From NCBI RefSeq assembly GCF_011603255.1, contig NZ_JAANCM010000002.1, forward strand, positions 186,001-250,000: a stretch of 64,000 nt of DNA. Direction: 5' to 3'. Made by a program: the position numbers and the translations under genes. Positions 26,823 to 34,713 of the stretch are shown here, in pieces; position 1 is the stretch's first letter; each line of letters starts with the position of its first letter. The stretch is from Ferranicluibacter rubi. GTDB lineage: Bacteria > Pseudomonadota > Alphaproteobacteria > Rhizobiales > Rhizobiaceae. A model generated the notes under the pieces. It was not told where the DNA came from. It saw nothing but the letters and a program-made list of their open reading frames with translations, and did no database searches.

Positions 26823-28268
26823 ATGTCTGAGTTGTACGGTGATGATGACTTCAAACGGCCTTTAGAGCAAGGAAACTCAGAAGCATTTCGCAAAGAACCT
26901 AGGCGCGACTACGCGCGCCTTATTCACAGTGCCAGTTTCCGTCGGCTGCAAGGAAAAACGCAGGTATTTCCAGGCCATGAAGGTGACTTCTATCGGAATA
27001 GGCTTACACACTCGTTAGAAGTTGCTCAGATAGCGAAATCGATCGCCATCCGACTGAATGACACCAATACTTTATTCCAATCAAGCCCGCTCAACTTAGA
27101 CATCGTCGAATTCGCGGGCCTCGCGCATGATCTCGGGCACCCTCCCTTCGGACATAACGGAGAAGAAGCTCTCGATGAGTGTATGCGCGACCATGGCGGA
27201 TTTGAAGGTAACGCGCAAACACTGCGTATTTTATCCACGCTTGAGAAGAAGGCAATACTTCCGGAGTCTCTCCCTCCTGAGCGTAGTGCAAAAGATCTAA
27301 GGCTAGGCCTTAACCTGACCTACCGAAGTTTGGCTTCTATTTTGAAGTATGACACGGTCATACCAATCGGAGTGGAAGAGCGACCTGAAGACAAGAAAGG
27401 CGAGCCTCAGAAAGGTTTCTACAAATCCGAAGAGGGGTTGGTGAGGGACATTAAAAGGCACGTAATCGGTAACGCCGAACTCCCCGAGTTTAAGACCATC
27501 GAATGTTCAATAATGGACATCGCCGACGACATTGCCTACTCCACATATGACTTGGAAGATGTCTTCAAGAGCGGAATGTATAGCCCTCTAGACATATTTA
27601 CATTTGATGAGTCAATTTACGAGGCAGTCGTAGCTACGATAAACAAAAGGTTAAAAAAGCAGTACAAGGATATTAGCAGTCGCGTAACGGTGGCTGACGT
27701 AAAAGATATATTGTATACGCAATTCAAAGATATATTTGCAGTCGGAACGGAGGAGAAAGAGTTTCTGCTCAACAAAAAAATAGATCTTGGGCGACGCAAG
27801 ATGTATTCTTCAATGACTGCCAAAAAGTCTTCATCGTTATATGCTCAGAATGGCTACGATCGGACAAGATTTACATCTCATTTAGTTCAGCTCTTTCTTA
27901 ACGGCGTTGAGGTTCTACCACACAGCGATCATCCTCAATTACATCAGGCCAGACTTAACTTTAAGACATTTGTTGTTGTCGAGACGCTTAAAAACATTAC
28001 ATTCGAAGCCGTTATCCGGTCATCGATGCTACAGGTAGTTGAATATAGAGGGAAAGATATCATAAAAAATATCTTTAAAGCCCTCAGCGAGAGCAAAGGT
28101 GAGCGTCTGATGCCAGAAGATTTTAGAGCAATCTACAGTAGCAGCGATCACCTCGGAAAAAAACGGACAATATGTGATTTTATCTCAGGCATGACCGATC
28201 GGTATGCAATCGAGTTTTACAGCAGGCTGTCCGGGCCGCACGGCGTCACAATGCATCGGCCTCTCTAA
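26823..28268 (+). CDS. dgt: dGTP triphosphohydrolase (HD domain)
   Basis: Hydrolyses dGTP to deoxyguanosine and triphosphate. 481 residues. HD metal ligands are visible: His63 (NRLTHSLEV), His102-Asp103 with His106 and His111 (GLAHDLGHPPFGH), and Asp235/236 (SIMDIADDIAYS). Dgt family proteins can deplete nucleotides to block phage. The gene is markedly AT-richer than its neighbours, with A/T-ending codons, and sits among phage-like genes, indicating recent gain as defence cargo or a nucleotide-pool gene. Confidence 0.93.
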   Translation: MSELYGDDDFKRPLEQGNSEAFRKEPRRDYARLIHSASFRRLQGKTQVFPGHEGDFYRNRLTHSLEVAQIAKSIAIRLNDTNTLFQSSPLNLDIVEFAGLAHDLGHPPFGHNGEEALDECMRDHGGFEGNAQTLRILSTLEKKAILPESLPPERSAKDLRLGLNLTYRSLASILKYDTVIPIGVEERPEDKKGEPQKGFYKSEEGLVRDIKRHVIGNAELPEFKTIECSIMDIADDIAYSTYDLEDVFKSGMYSPLDIFTFDESIYEAVVATINKRLKKQYKDISSRVTVADVKDILYTQFKDIFAVGTEEKEFLLNKKIDLGRRKMYSSMTAKKSSSLYAQNGYDRTRFTSHLVQLFLNGVEVLPHSDHPQLHQARLNFKTFVVVETLKNITFEAVIRSSMLQVVEYRGKDIIKNIFKALSESKGERLMPEDFRAIYSSSDHLGKKRTICDFISGMTDRYAIEFYSRLSGPHGVTMHRPL

Positions 28269-28304
28269 AGTCTCAATTTAGAAAATTAGATAACAAGTGT
28301 TTAC

Positions 28305-28946
28305 TTACTCTTGCTTCCAGTCCCTGAAGGTTTCGTGCCTCTTCAGCTCGGCCTTGCCCGCTTTCGTAACGCGCCATTCGAGCTCGCCACGAGCGTTGGT
28401 GGCGCCGGGTTCGACAAGTCCTAGACCGGCGAGCTTTTTCATCCGCTTCTCACCCGCGCCGACAATACGGTCGATTGTCTTCCGGGTTCTGTTGCGCAGC
28501 ATGTAATACAAGACGCCTCGCTCGGATCCGTTAAGCCCGAGGCGAGGGCGAAACTTATTGCGCTCTTCCCTCTGTTTTTTTAACCACTCTGCGGTGCCAG
28601 GTGTACGCTCCGCGAGTTCCTGTTCTTCGCGCCGCTCTTGCTCGTCAACGTCGCGCCAGAACTTCGTCTCGTCGAGCCACTCATCTGCGACATCTGCCGT
28701 CAGCGGTGATGCATCTGTCCGGCGGATGACGATGGCCCACCCTTCATCACCATCAGCGCTGTCGATGAACATTCGCCGCTGCACATTGTAGAACTTAAAA
28801 GTCCCCTCCAAGACATTGTAGCGAGCGATCGCATCACCGACGTTCGGGCACGATCCTGCAAAGTGTTGAAGGGAGCCGCCACCAAGGGCTTCCAGCTTGC
28901 CGTCGGGGAGCAACTCATAAAGCCGGATGTCGTAGTCGAGGCTCAC
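28305..28946 (-). CDS. hypothetical protein with C-terminal winged-helix-like domain
   Basis: 213 residues. The first half (DYDIRLYELLPDGKLEALGG...) is beta-rich; the middle is highly charged; the end (RGVLYYMLRNRTRKTIDRIVGAGEKRMKKLAGLGLVEPGA) looks like a winged helix. It overlaps the AlpA-like gene by four bases, so the pair is coupled and likely regulatory. Confidence 0.6.
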   Translation of the reverse strand: MSLDYDIRLYELLPDGKLEALGGGSLQHFAGSCPNVGDAIARYNVLEGTFKFYNVQRRMFIDSADGDEGWAIVIRRTDASPLTADVADEWLDETKFWRDVDEQERREEQELAERTPGTAEWLKKQREERNKFRPRLGLNGSERGVLYYMLRNRTRKTIDRIVGAGEKRMKKLAGLGLVEPGATNARGELEWRVTKAGKAELKRHETFRDWKQE

Positions 28947-29176
28947 CGCTGCTTGCGGACCTGCTCCGCAATTCTCGCCTCAATCTTCTTCTGGATCCAG
29001 TCCATCACCTCGCTCTTCACGAAGGCAACCCGTCGATCGCCAAGATCGACGGCCGCAGGAAAGCGCCCCGATGTGCGGTAGGCATTGACCATCGTTCTGG
29101 ACATGCTCGTCATGATAGCCGCTTGGTTCAATGAAACTAGAACCGCTAGGTCGTTGTCGTCGCGCCGTCTGAACAT
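28943..29176 (-). CDS. AlpA-like / excisionase-family HTH protein
   Basis: 77 residues. Short HTH pattern: VLVSLNQAAIMTSMSRTMVNAYRTSGRFPAAVDLGDRRVAFVKSEVMDWIQ, close to AlpA/phage excisionase proteins. This is the second such gene in the island (the first is near int) and is oriented the other way. Either could drive excision. Confidence 0.78.
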   Translation of the reverse strand: MFRRRDDNDLAVLVSLNQAAIMTSMSRTMVNAYRTSGRFPAAVDLGDRRVAFVKSEVMDWIQKKIEARIAEQVRKQR

Positions 29177-29282
29177 ATGCCTCTCCTGGTCGATAAGGCT
29201 AGCATAGCCAACATTGGCGACCTGGGCAACGAGTGTTCGAAGAAATATATACCGTAAGATGTTGTATTGTTTTACAAATTTG

Positions 29283-29522
29283 TCAAACGTGCTTCCGCAA
29301 CCTCAATCCAGGTCCTTCTCCATTCTCGTCGATAAATATGATTCCGGCTGTTTCAAAGCATCTGCGAAGAACGTCTAGCGTTGCATGCTGGGGCGCAGAC
29401 TTCCCGCTTTCGAAGTTCCGGATAGTCGCGTTGCCAATTCTGGCTTGATCGGCAAGCTGTTGTTGTGACCAGTCTAATAGCGCTCTGGCTGCGCGGCATT
29501 GTGAGGGTGTGAGCATGAGCAA
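29283..29522 (-). CDS. XRE/Cro-like HTH repressor
   Basis: 79 residues. The HTH is SQQQLADQARIGNATIRNFESGKSAPQHATLDVLRR, with a short GIIFIDENGEGPGLRL tail as in many alphaproteobacterial XRE proteins. It diverges from the 29642 gene across a region with two palindromes, the layout of a lysogeny repressor. A second start two codons downstream is equally possible. Confidence 0.85.
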   Translation of the reverse strand: MLMLTPSQCRAARALLDWSQQQLADQARIGNATIRNFESGKSAPQHATLDVLRRCFETAGIIFIDENGEGPGLRLRKHV

Positions 29523-29556
29523 CAGGTACCATGGTTAAGAGAAAATAGATAGGGCT

Positions 29557-29569
29557 AGCGATTTTCGCT
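29557..29569. promoter_or_regulatory. small palindrome, candidate repressor site
   Basis: AGCGA-TTT-TCGCT, 35 bases upstream of the XRE gene start. Symmetric and close to the second palindrome. Confidence 0.4.
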
Positions 29570-29593
29570 TGCCACATGTAAAGCTATCGTTTA

Positions 29594-29609
29594 TCGATAT
29601 CTATATCGA
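29594..29609. promoter_or_regulatory. 16-bp palindrome, candidate XRE operator
   Basis: TCGATAT-CT-ATATCGA is a perfect 7-2-7 palindrome between the divergent XRE and 29642 genes, 33 bases before the latter. It probably controls both directions. Confidence 0.5.
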
Positions 29610-29641
29610 AAATAGGTAGCCTGCAACGAGGAGTTGATGAC

Positions 29642-30070
29642 ATGGTAAACAACAAGGTAATATTCGCAGACGTTGAGGATCCGCTGTGCGCCGCGGCGAA
29701 TCATGCGGTGCTCGCAAATGAGTTCGTCTGGAATCTCCTGCGGGAGAATAAGGGGCTTGGCTCGCTCTCAGAACACCGCATTACGGCGGCTTGCTCCGTG
29801 CTTGAGACCGCAGAGACAGCGGCTCTGGAAGCGCGTGACGTGTATTACGCGGCTTTCGCGCAGAACGACGCCGCAGCTTTCGGCAAGGTGGAACCTGCGT
29901 CCGACGCCAGCGTCGTCACGCCGGCCGCACCAGACGCCCTCAACGCCGCCGCCGGACTTGCCGAACTCCTCTACCTCGGCGCGAAGGCTCTGCAGGACGA
30001 CCACGAGCGGGCCGCGATGACCGAAGGCGTCTTTCAGCTTCTTACGATGCTCAAGGAGGCGGGGCTATGA
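29642..30070 (+). CDS. hypothetical protein
   Basis: 142 residues, preceded by GAGGAGTTGATGAC. Helical and Ala-rich. The N-terminal segment PLCAAANHAVLANEFVWNLLR and the LSEHRITAACSVLETAETAALEARDVYYAAF stretch are typical of small rhizobial mobile-element proteins. It is the first gene of the divergent, probably XRE-repressed unit. Function unknown. Confidence 0.62.
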   Translation: MVNNKVIFADVEDPLCAAANHAVLANEFVWNLLRENKGLGSLSEHRITAACSVLETAETAALEARDVYYAAFAQNDAAAFGKVEPASDASVVTPAAPDALNAAAGLAELLYLGAKALQDDHERAAMTEGVFQLLTMLKEAGL

Positions 30071-30426
30071 CCACGACAGGTGTCTCCGAGATCCAAGGCG
30101 CAATCGGGCTGCATGAAAAGCTTGAGGTCGCAGCGAGCGCTCCTGCCTTCACGGAAGATAGCGTGATGGACAAAGTGATGGATTCAATCACCCGCGCGCA
30201 GGGCGACATCGAGGACAAAGTCGTCACCACCAGCGCAACGACACACCAAGACATCGCCGCAAAGTTCGCCTTTTTGGCCCGTCTGATCGGGCGCGAGGAG
30301 GGCATGCTGTTTATTGAGCTTCCACTTTTGACTTCTGCGATCCGGGATCTTGCGGAGTTTCGTTGCAACAGCGAAGAGCGTTCCGGATATCGCCGGCTGG
30401 CAGAGTCCGGGACTCCGAGCGAATAG
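30067..30426 (+). CDS. hypothetical protein
   Basis: 119 residues, overlapping the previous gene by four bases. Acidic and helical (VMDKVMDSITRAQGDIEDKVV); no recognised motif. The tRNA-like sequence starts seven bases after its stop. Confidence 0.6.
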   Translation: MTTTGVSEIQGAIGLHEKLEVAASAPAFTEDSVMDKVMDSITRAQGDIEDKVVTTSATTHQDIAAKFAFLARLIGREEGMLFIELPLLTSAIRDLAEFRCNSEERSGYRRLAESGTPSE

Positions 30427-30432
30427 AAGTTC

Positions 30433-30509
30433 GCCCCTGTATCGGCGCGGGACTTCTAACCCGACAGCCGTAGAGGATGACGCCAGTTCGAATCTGGCCA
30501 GGGGCTCCA
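30433..30509 (+). ncRNA. tRNA-like sequence with atypical D and anticodon arms
   Basis: 77 bases. The acceptor stem GCCCCTG / CAGGGGC is a perfect 7 bp, the T arm GCCAG-TTCGAAT-CTGGC is perfect, and CCA is encoded. The D arm is not canonical. The centre folds as CGGC-G-CGGG, an eight-base loop ACTTCTAA, and CCCG-ACA-GCCG. If read as an anticodon loop it would present UCU (Arg) in an oversized loop. Degenerate tRNA or tRNA mimic. Confidence 0.55.
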
Positions 30510-30547
30510 GGCCACAAAGTGTGTATCCTCACCTGTGACGACAGCGG

Positions 30548-31075
30548 CTATTGCGACTGAGGATTCATCTCAACAATTAGCTCGCCGTGCTTCACGCCAT
30601 GTTGAGTTGAAGAGTATCCTATCCATTTTCCCGCGCCGGATGTCCGAGTAGGGTGCAGCACAAACTGGAACGCTCCGTGGTAGCCTAGCTTCCGATCGTT
30701 CTTATCGTACCAAATGCCGGTGACGGTGCTGCCTACGAGCTTGCCAGCGAAGATATAGTCAGACACCTTAATGCCGTCGCGATATCCAGCTGCGATAATT
30801 GCAACTGAACTAAACCCTCGCCAAATATGTGCGCTAGTCTTGTTCTCACTCTGAAAGGAACTGCTTGAAGCGCTCCACGAAAGCTCGCAACTCCCGCGGA
30901 GTGTCTGGGGTAGCCAGGTCAAACCCAGAAAGAATGAGCAAACCCGTATACGAAACACCGTAGGAGCAAACGCATATCCAAGGTGCCTTATAAACGAGGC
31001 GAGAACGGGGCGAGCAATCGCTACTAACAGCGTGCCGGACACCAGAGAGGCCAGAAGTGAGTGGAGCTGGTCCAT
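30548..31075 (-). CDS. hypothetical membrane-anchored protein with beta-rich domain
   Basis: 175 residues. N-terminal half has one or two hydrophobic segments (SLLASLVSGTLLVAIARPVL and a stretch near residues 40-55). The C-terminal ~90 residues are beta-rich, with TGIWYD, GYHGAFQFVLHP and GKWIGYSS. Anchor plus small barrel-like domain recalls cyclic-nucleotide-sensing effectors such as Cap15, but no such family is assigned. Cargo position beside attR. Confidence 0.55.
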   Translation of the reverse strand: MDQLHSLLASLVSGTLLVAIARPVLASFIRHLGYAFAPTVFRIRVCSFFLGLTWLPQTLRGSCELSWSASSSSFQSENKTSAHIWRGFSSVAIIAAGYRDGIKVSDYIFAGKLVGSTVTGIWYDKNDRKLGYHGAFQFVLHPTRTSGAGKWIGYSSTQHGVKHGELIVEMNPQSQ

Positions 31076-31109
31076 GATCCCGGCTCCACTAAACGAGCTC
31101 TTTTAAAGG

Positions 31110-31147
31110 AGTTGGCTACAATGTGGCTACAAAATTTTTAGCCAACT
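31110..31147. repeat. right subterminal repeat and inverted repeat, candidate arm sites
   Basis: The 17-bp TGGCTACAATGTGGCTA (31113-31129) matches the left end exactly. AGTTGGCTA (31110-31118) also pairs with TAGCCAACT (31139-31147). Integrase arm sites, or part of the tRNA-Pro terminator on the minus strand. Confidence 0.5.
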
Positions 31148-31176
31148 GCTTAGCTGGGGGCTAAGTCTTTGTTTTG

Positions 31177-31254
<78 letters not shown>

Positions 31255-31482
31255 TTCCGAGGGAAGGCCTATATTCTCAGGCTGGCAGGTGCAAGGGGAA
31301 AATGGGCTGGGCTTGAGAAAATGGTGGATTGGGGCTCAGCAGTGCGGGGATGCCGGCTCCGCTAACGAGGTGGGGAGGGGTAAGAGGGGGCCAGTCGCGC
31401 TATTGTGATGGTCTTGGTGGCGACCGACATATTGTATCGCTTCCTTCGCGTTCTAACTTCCTTCCTACGGAAGGAGACATCC

Positions 31483-32028
31483 ATGAAGAAACTCATCATT
31501 GCATTCGTGTCGCTCGTCACCGCGTTTTCCGGCATCGGGCCCGTCAGCGCCATGCCTTTGGCGAAAATCGAGCCCGTCCAGACGAGAACGGACGTTCAGC
31601 AGGTCCGCGACAGGGTCATTATCCGCCGCCACAACGGGCGTGGTAACTGGAACCGTGACCGTGGCCATTGGCGGGGCAACCGGGGCGATTGGCGGGGCGA
31701 TCGTGCGTTTCGCACGCTAAACGGCCACCGCGATTGGCGCGGCAACCGCGGCTATCGCTATGATCGCCGGTACCGCGACCGCTACTATCGCGACGGTTAC
31801 TATCGGGATCGTGGCGTCGGTCTCGCACTGGGCGGCCTTGCTGCCGGCGCTATCATCGGCGGTGCGCTCAATTCCCAGCCGCGCTACGTCCGTCCCGGCT
31901 ATACGCGAGCCTATGGCGGCAACTCGCACGTTGCATGGTGCCAGGCACGCTATCGGTCGTATCGCGCCTATGACAATAGCTACCAGCCCTATAACGGCCC
32001 GCGCCGTCTGTGCAACTCGCCCTATTAA
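31483..32028 (+). CDS. BA14K family protein
   Basis: 181 residues with a signal peptide ([23 protein letters not shown]). A Gly/Arg/Tyr/Asp-rich repeat region ([19 protein letters not shown]) is followed by a glycine-zipper-like [17 protein letters not shown] and the BA14K C terminus [29 protein letters not shown]. Named for a Brucella immunoreactive protein; envelope role. AGGAGACATCC precedes the ATG. Confidence 0.9.
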   Translation: MKKLIIAFVSLVTAFSGIGPVSAMPLAKIEPVQTRTDVQQVRDRVIIRRHNGRGNWNRDRGHWRGNRGDWRGDRAFRTLNGHRDWRGNRGYRYDRRYRDRYYRDGYYRDRGVGLALGGLAAGAIIGGALNSQPRYVRPGYTRAYGGNSHVAWCQARYRSYRAYDNSYQPYNGPRRLCNSPY

Positions 32029-32067
32029 GGCTGATAGGCAGCCAGAGCGAGCCATTCGACAAAAAAG

Positions 32068-32100
32068 CAAACGCCTGCCGCATGTGCGGCAGGCGTTTTG
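32068..32100 (+). terminator. rho-independent terminator after the BA14K gene
   Basis: ACGCCTGCCGCA and TGCGGCAGGCGT form a 12-bp stem, followed by TTTTGCGTTT. It sits 40 bases after the stop and 70 before the convergent glycosyltransferase stop. Confidence 0.85.
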
Positions 32101-32168
32101 CGTTTCTATGAGGCAAGAAGTCGGCGGCGTGTAGCCGGAGGGGCGGCCCATTCGGCCTCCTGCAGCCG

Positions 32169-33422
32169 TCAGCGGCGGGTGCCGAGCATCTTGTAGACGG
32201 CTTCGGTCTTGTCGATCATGACATCGAGCGCGAAGCGGGCGCGGGCGTGGTCGGCGGCAGCGCGGAAGGCCTGGTACTTGGCGGGCTCGGCGAGCGTGAT
32301 CATGGCGCTGGCGAGCTTTGTGGAGTCGCCGTCATTGGGAACGATGATGCCGGTCGCACCTTCCTCCACCGCCGTCGTCGCACCGCCCACGGCGGTGGAG
32401 ATGATCGGTCGGCCGGCAGCGGCGGCCTCGAGCATGACATAGGACATGGCCTCGTAGCGGCTCGGCATGACGAGGCAATCGAAGGCGGGGATGGCCTGCG
32501 GGCCTGAGAAGGCGGAGGTGAGGTGGATGCGGCTTTGCAGGCCGCTTGCGGCGATGGCGGCGCGCACAGGCGCGTCCTGTTCGCCGAAGCCGATCATGAT
32601 GAGATGGGCTTCCGGCAGCTTTGCCGCCGCGTGACGGAAGGCCTCGATCAGGCGCTCGGGCGCCTTCTGGTGTGAAAGCCGGCCGACGAAACCGAAGACG
32701 AAGGTTTCCGGCGTAATGCCGAAGCTCGCCCGCACCGTCATCGCCATGTCTTTTACCGGCTGCGAAACGCCGTTGACGATCACCGACATCCGGTTCTCCG
32801 GAATGCCGAGCGTGACGGCATGGCGGTACTCGTCCTCCGAGACGCAGATGAGATGATCGGTGAGGAACCGGCCGAGAAAGGTCTCGACCGAGCCGAACAG
32901 CTTGCGGCCGCTGGAGCCGAGCGTCGGATCCATCGTGCGGAAGGCATGCGGCGTGTAGATGCGCGGCACGTGCCGGCCGGGCAGGCGCAGGCGCGCGAGC
33001 GCCCCGGCCTTGGAGCTGTGGCCATGGATGATATCGAAGCTGCCGCGGGAGATGATGCGATTGAGCTTTTTCCACGAGGCGATATCGGCGCGACCCGGCG
33101 AGCGCGTCATCTCGACCTTGTGAATGGCGGGAAGGCCGAGAGACTTCAGCTCGCGCACGAAGCTTTCCTCGGCGCGAAGCGGGGAGAATACGGCTTCGAC
33201 GCGGTGCCCGCGCCGCGACAGCCCGTGGCAGAGATCGAGGAAGTGGCGACCAGAGCCGCCGCCGGACGGCTCCAGCACCTGCAGGATCGACAGCGAGGCG
33301 CGATCCGCGTCGGTCTCCGGATGTCCGGCAGGACCGGTTGCCGGCGTCGCCGATCCCTCTGGCCTGTCGGTCGCCTGCATGTCGGTCGCCTTCGTTTCCG
33401 TCGTCGAGGTCGGGGTGGTCAT
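32169..33422 (-). CDS. glycosyltransferase family 4 (GT-B)
   Basis: 417 residues. After ~40 disordered residues, the GT-B fold starts LSILQVLEPSGGGSGRHFLDLCHGLSRRGH. The C-terminal nucleotide-sugar domain has FVGRLSHQKAPERLIEAF and the EX7E-type MPSRYEAMSYVMLEAAAAGRP. It is the last gene of the reverse polysaccharide cluster, 22 bases after the polymerase-like gene. Confidence 0.9.
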   Translation of the reverse strand: MTTPTSTTETKATDMQATDRPEGSATPATGPAGHPETDADRASLSILQVLEPSGGGSGRHFLDLCHGLSRRGHRVEAVFSPLRAEESFVRELKSLGLPAIHKVEMTRSPGRADIASWKKLNRIISRGSFDIIHGHSSKAGALARLRLPGRHVPRIYTPHAFRTMDPTLGSSGRKLFGSVETFLGRFLTDHLICVSEDEYRHAVTLGIPENRMSVIVNGVSQPVKDMAMTVRASFGITPETFVFGFVGRLSHQKAPERLIEAFRHAAAKLPEAHLIMIGFGEQDAPVRAAIAASGLQSRIHLTSAFSGPQAIPAFDCLVMPSRYEAMSYVMLEAAAAGRPIISTAVGGATTAVEEGATGIIVPNDGDSTKLASAMITLAEPAKYQAFRAAADHARARFALDVMIDKTEAVYKMLGTRR

Positions 33423-33444
33423 GAGGTTCGATCGCGGTGGCGTG

Positions 33445-34713
33445 TCAGGCCGCTGCGCCTTCTGAAGTCGTCTTGTGCAGGCCCTGTGCCTGCGACCGTC
33501 TGCTGTAGCGGTATTCGAGCGCGCCGCAACCCCAGATGATGCCGAGAAGCAGGAAGAAATGGCGCCAGTGATCCGTATCGATCACATTTCCAATACCGAC
33601 ATGCCCGAGCAGCACGATCCAGGCAATCATCATATAGGGTTGCCACGGCCGTTCCAGCAGCATGAAGCGGAAACCGATGGAGAGCGTCCAGACGATCAGT
33701 GTCACATAGGAGACGAAGCCGAGCCAGCCGTAGGAGGTCAGGGTCTTCAGCCAGATATTGTGCTCGTCCTCCGGAAAGATTTTGGAGAACATCATGGGTC
33801 CGATGCCGAGCGGCTTTTCCATGGACATCAGGAAGCCGATGCGGTGGCGCTCGAAGCGACCGAGATGGCCGCCATCATAATCCTGGACGAGCTGCGTGCG
33901 GTTGGAAAACAGGTCGGCGACCTGGGGGATCTGCAGCGCCACCACCAGCGACGTCACCATGAGGATCACGCCGCCGAGCGCGATGACGAAGATCTTCAGG
34001 CGGAAGGCACCGGTCCGCTCCTTCAGCAGCATGATAAAGACGAGCATGCAGGCGGAGAAGAGATAAAGCGCCCAGGCGGCGCGCGAGAAGGACAGAAACA
34101 GGCCGAACGCCATAATGAGAATGCCGACCGCACGCAGCGGCAGGTCGATCAGCCGACCCTTCAGCACCCCGTGGATGAGGAAGAGCGACGGGGCGACGAG
34201 GAAGGGACCGAAGACGTTCGGGTCCTGAAAGGCGCCCATGGCGCGGTCGTAGCGGGTGAAGGCCTCGCCGCCGGGGATAGCGCCGAAATAACCGAGGATG
34301 CCGAGCGTCGCCGTGCCGACGCCCGCGCCGACCCAGGCCCGGAACATCAGCTTCAGCCTCTCGTGGCGAGCCTCGATGATGGCGGCGTAGAAGATCGAGG
34401 TGATCGCGAGGAAGCCCGAGATCGCCATGTACATCGGTGCGACGTCGAGGTCGTCCATGACCGTCAGCGACATCAGGCCGCCCGTCATGAAGAGCACCAG
34501 AAGCGTGAAGAGCGGCGCCGTGGAGCGCGAAATGCGTAGGCCGCAGAACGCCCAGACCCCGATGAGGCCGGCGACGAAGAGTTCGTGCGGCGCGGGCTCC
34601 ACAATGACGAAGCCCTGGAGAAACACGCCGAAGGCGACCGCCGCCGAGCCGATGAGCCCGAACGCGGCCAGCTGCGGCCGGAACACGCCGGCAGGGGCGA
34701 CGATCGTGCTCAA
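33445..34713 (-). CDS. O-antigen ligase / Wzy-like polymerase family protein
   Basis: 422 residues with about ten predicted membrane helices and the large periplasmic loop of the Wzy/WaaL superfamily (DYDGGHLGRFERHRIGFLM...PLGIGPMMFSKIFPEDEHNIWLKTLTSYG). It polymerises or transfers lipid-linked repeat units. The start overlaps the end of the phosphoglycosyltransferase gene by four bases. Confidence 0.88.
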   Translation of the reverse strand: MSTIVAPAGVFRPQLAAFGLIGSAAVAFGVFLQGFVIVEPAPHELFVAGLIGVWAFCGLRISRSTAPLFTLLVLFMTGGLMSLTVMDDLDVAPMYMAISGFLAITSIFYAAIIEARHERLKLMFRAWVGAGVGTATLGILGYFGAIPGGEAFTRYDRAMGAFQDPNVFGPFLVAPSLFLIHGVLKGRLIDLPLRAVGILIMAFGLFLSFSRAAWALYLFSACMLVFIMLLKERTGAFRLKIFVIALGGVILMVTSLVVALQIPQVADLFSNRTQLVQDYDGGHLGRFERHRIGFLMSMEKPLGIGPMMFSKIFPEDEHNIWLKTLTSYGWLGFVSYVTLIVWTLSIGFRFMLLERPWQPYMMIAWIVLLGHVGIGNVIDTDHWRHFFLLLGIIWGCGALEYRYSRRSQAQGLHKTTSEGAAA

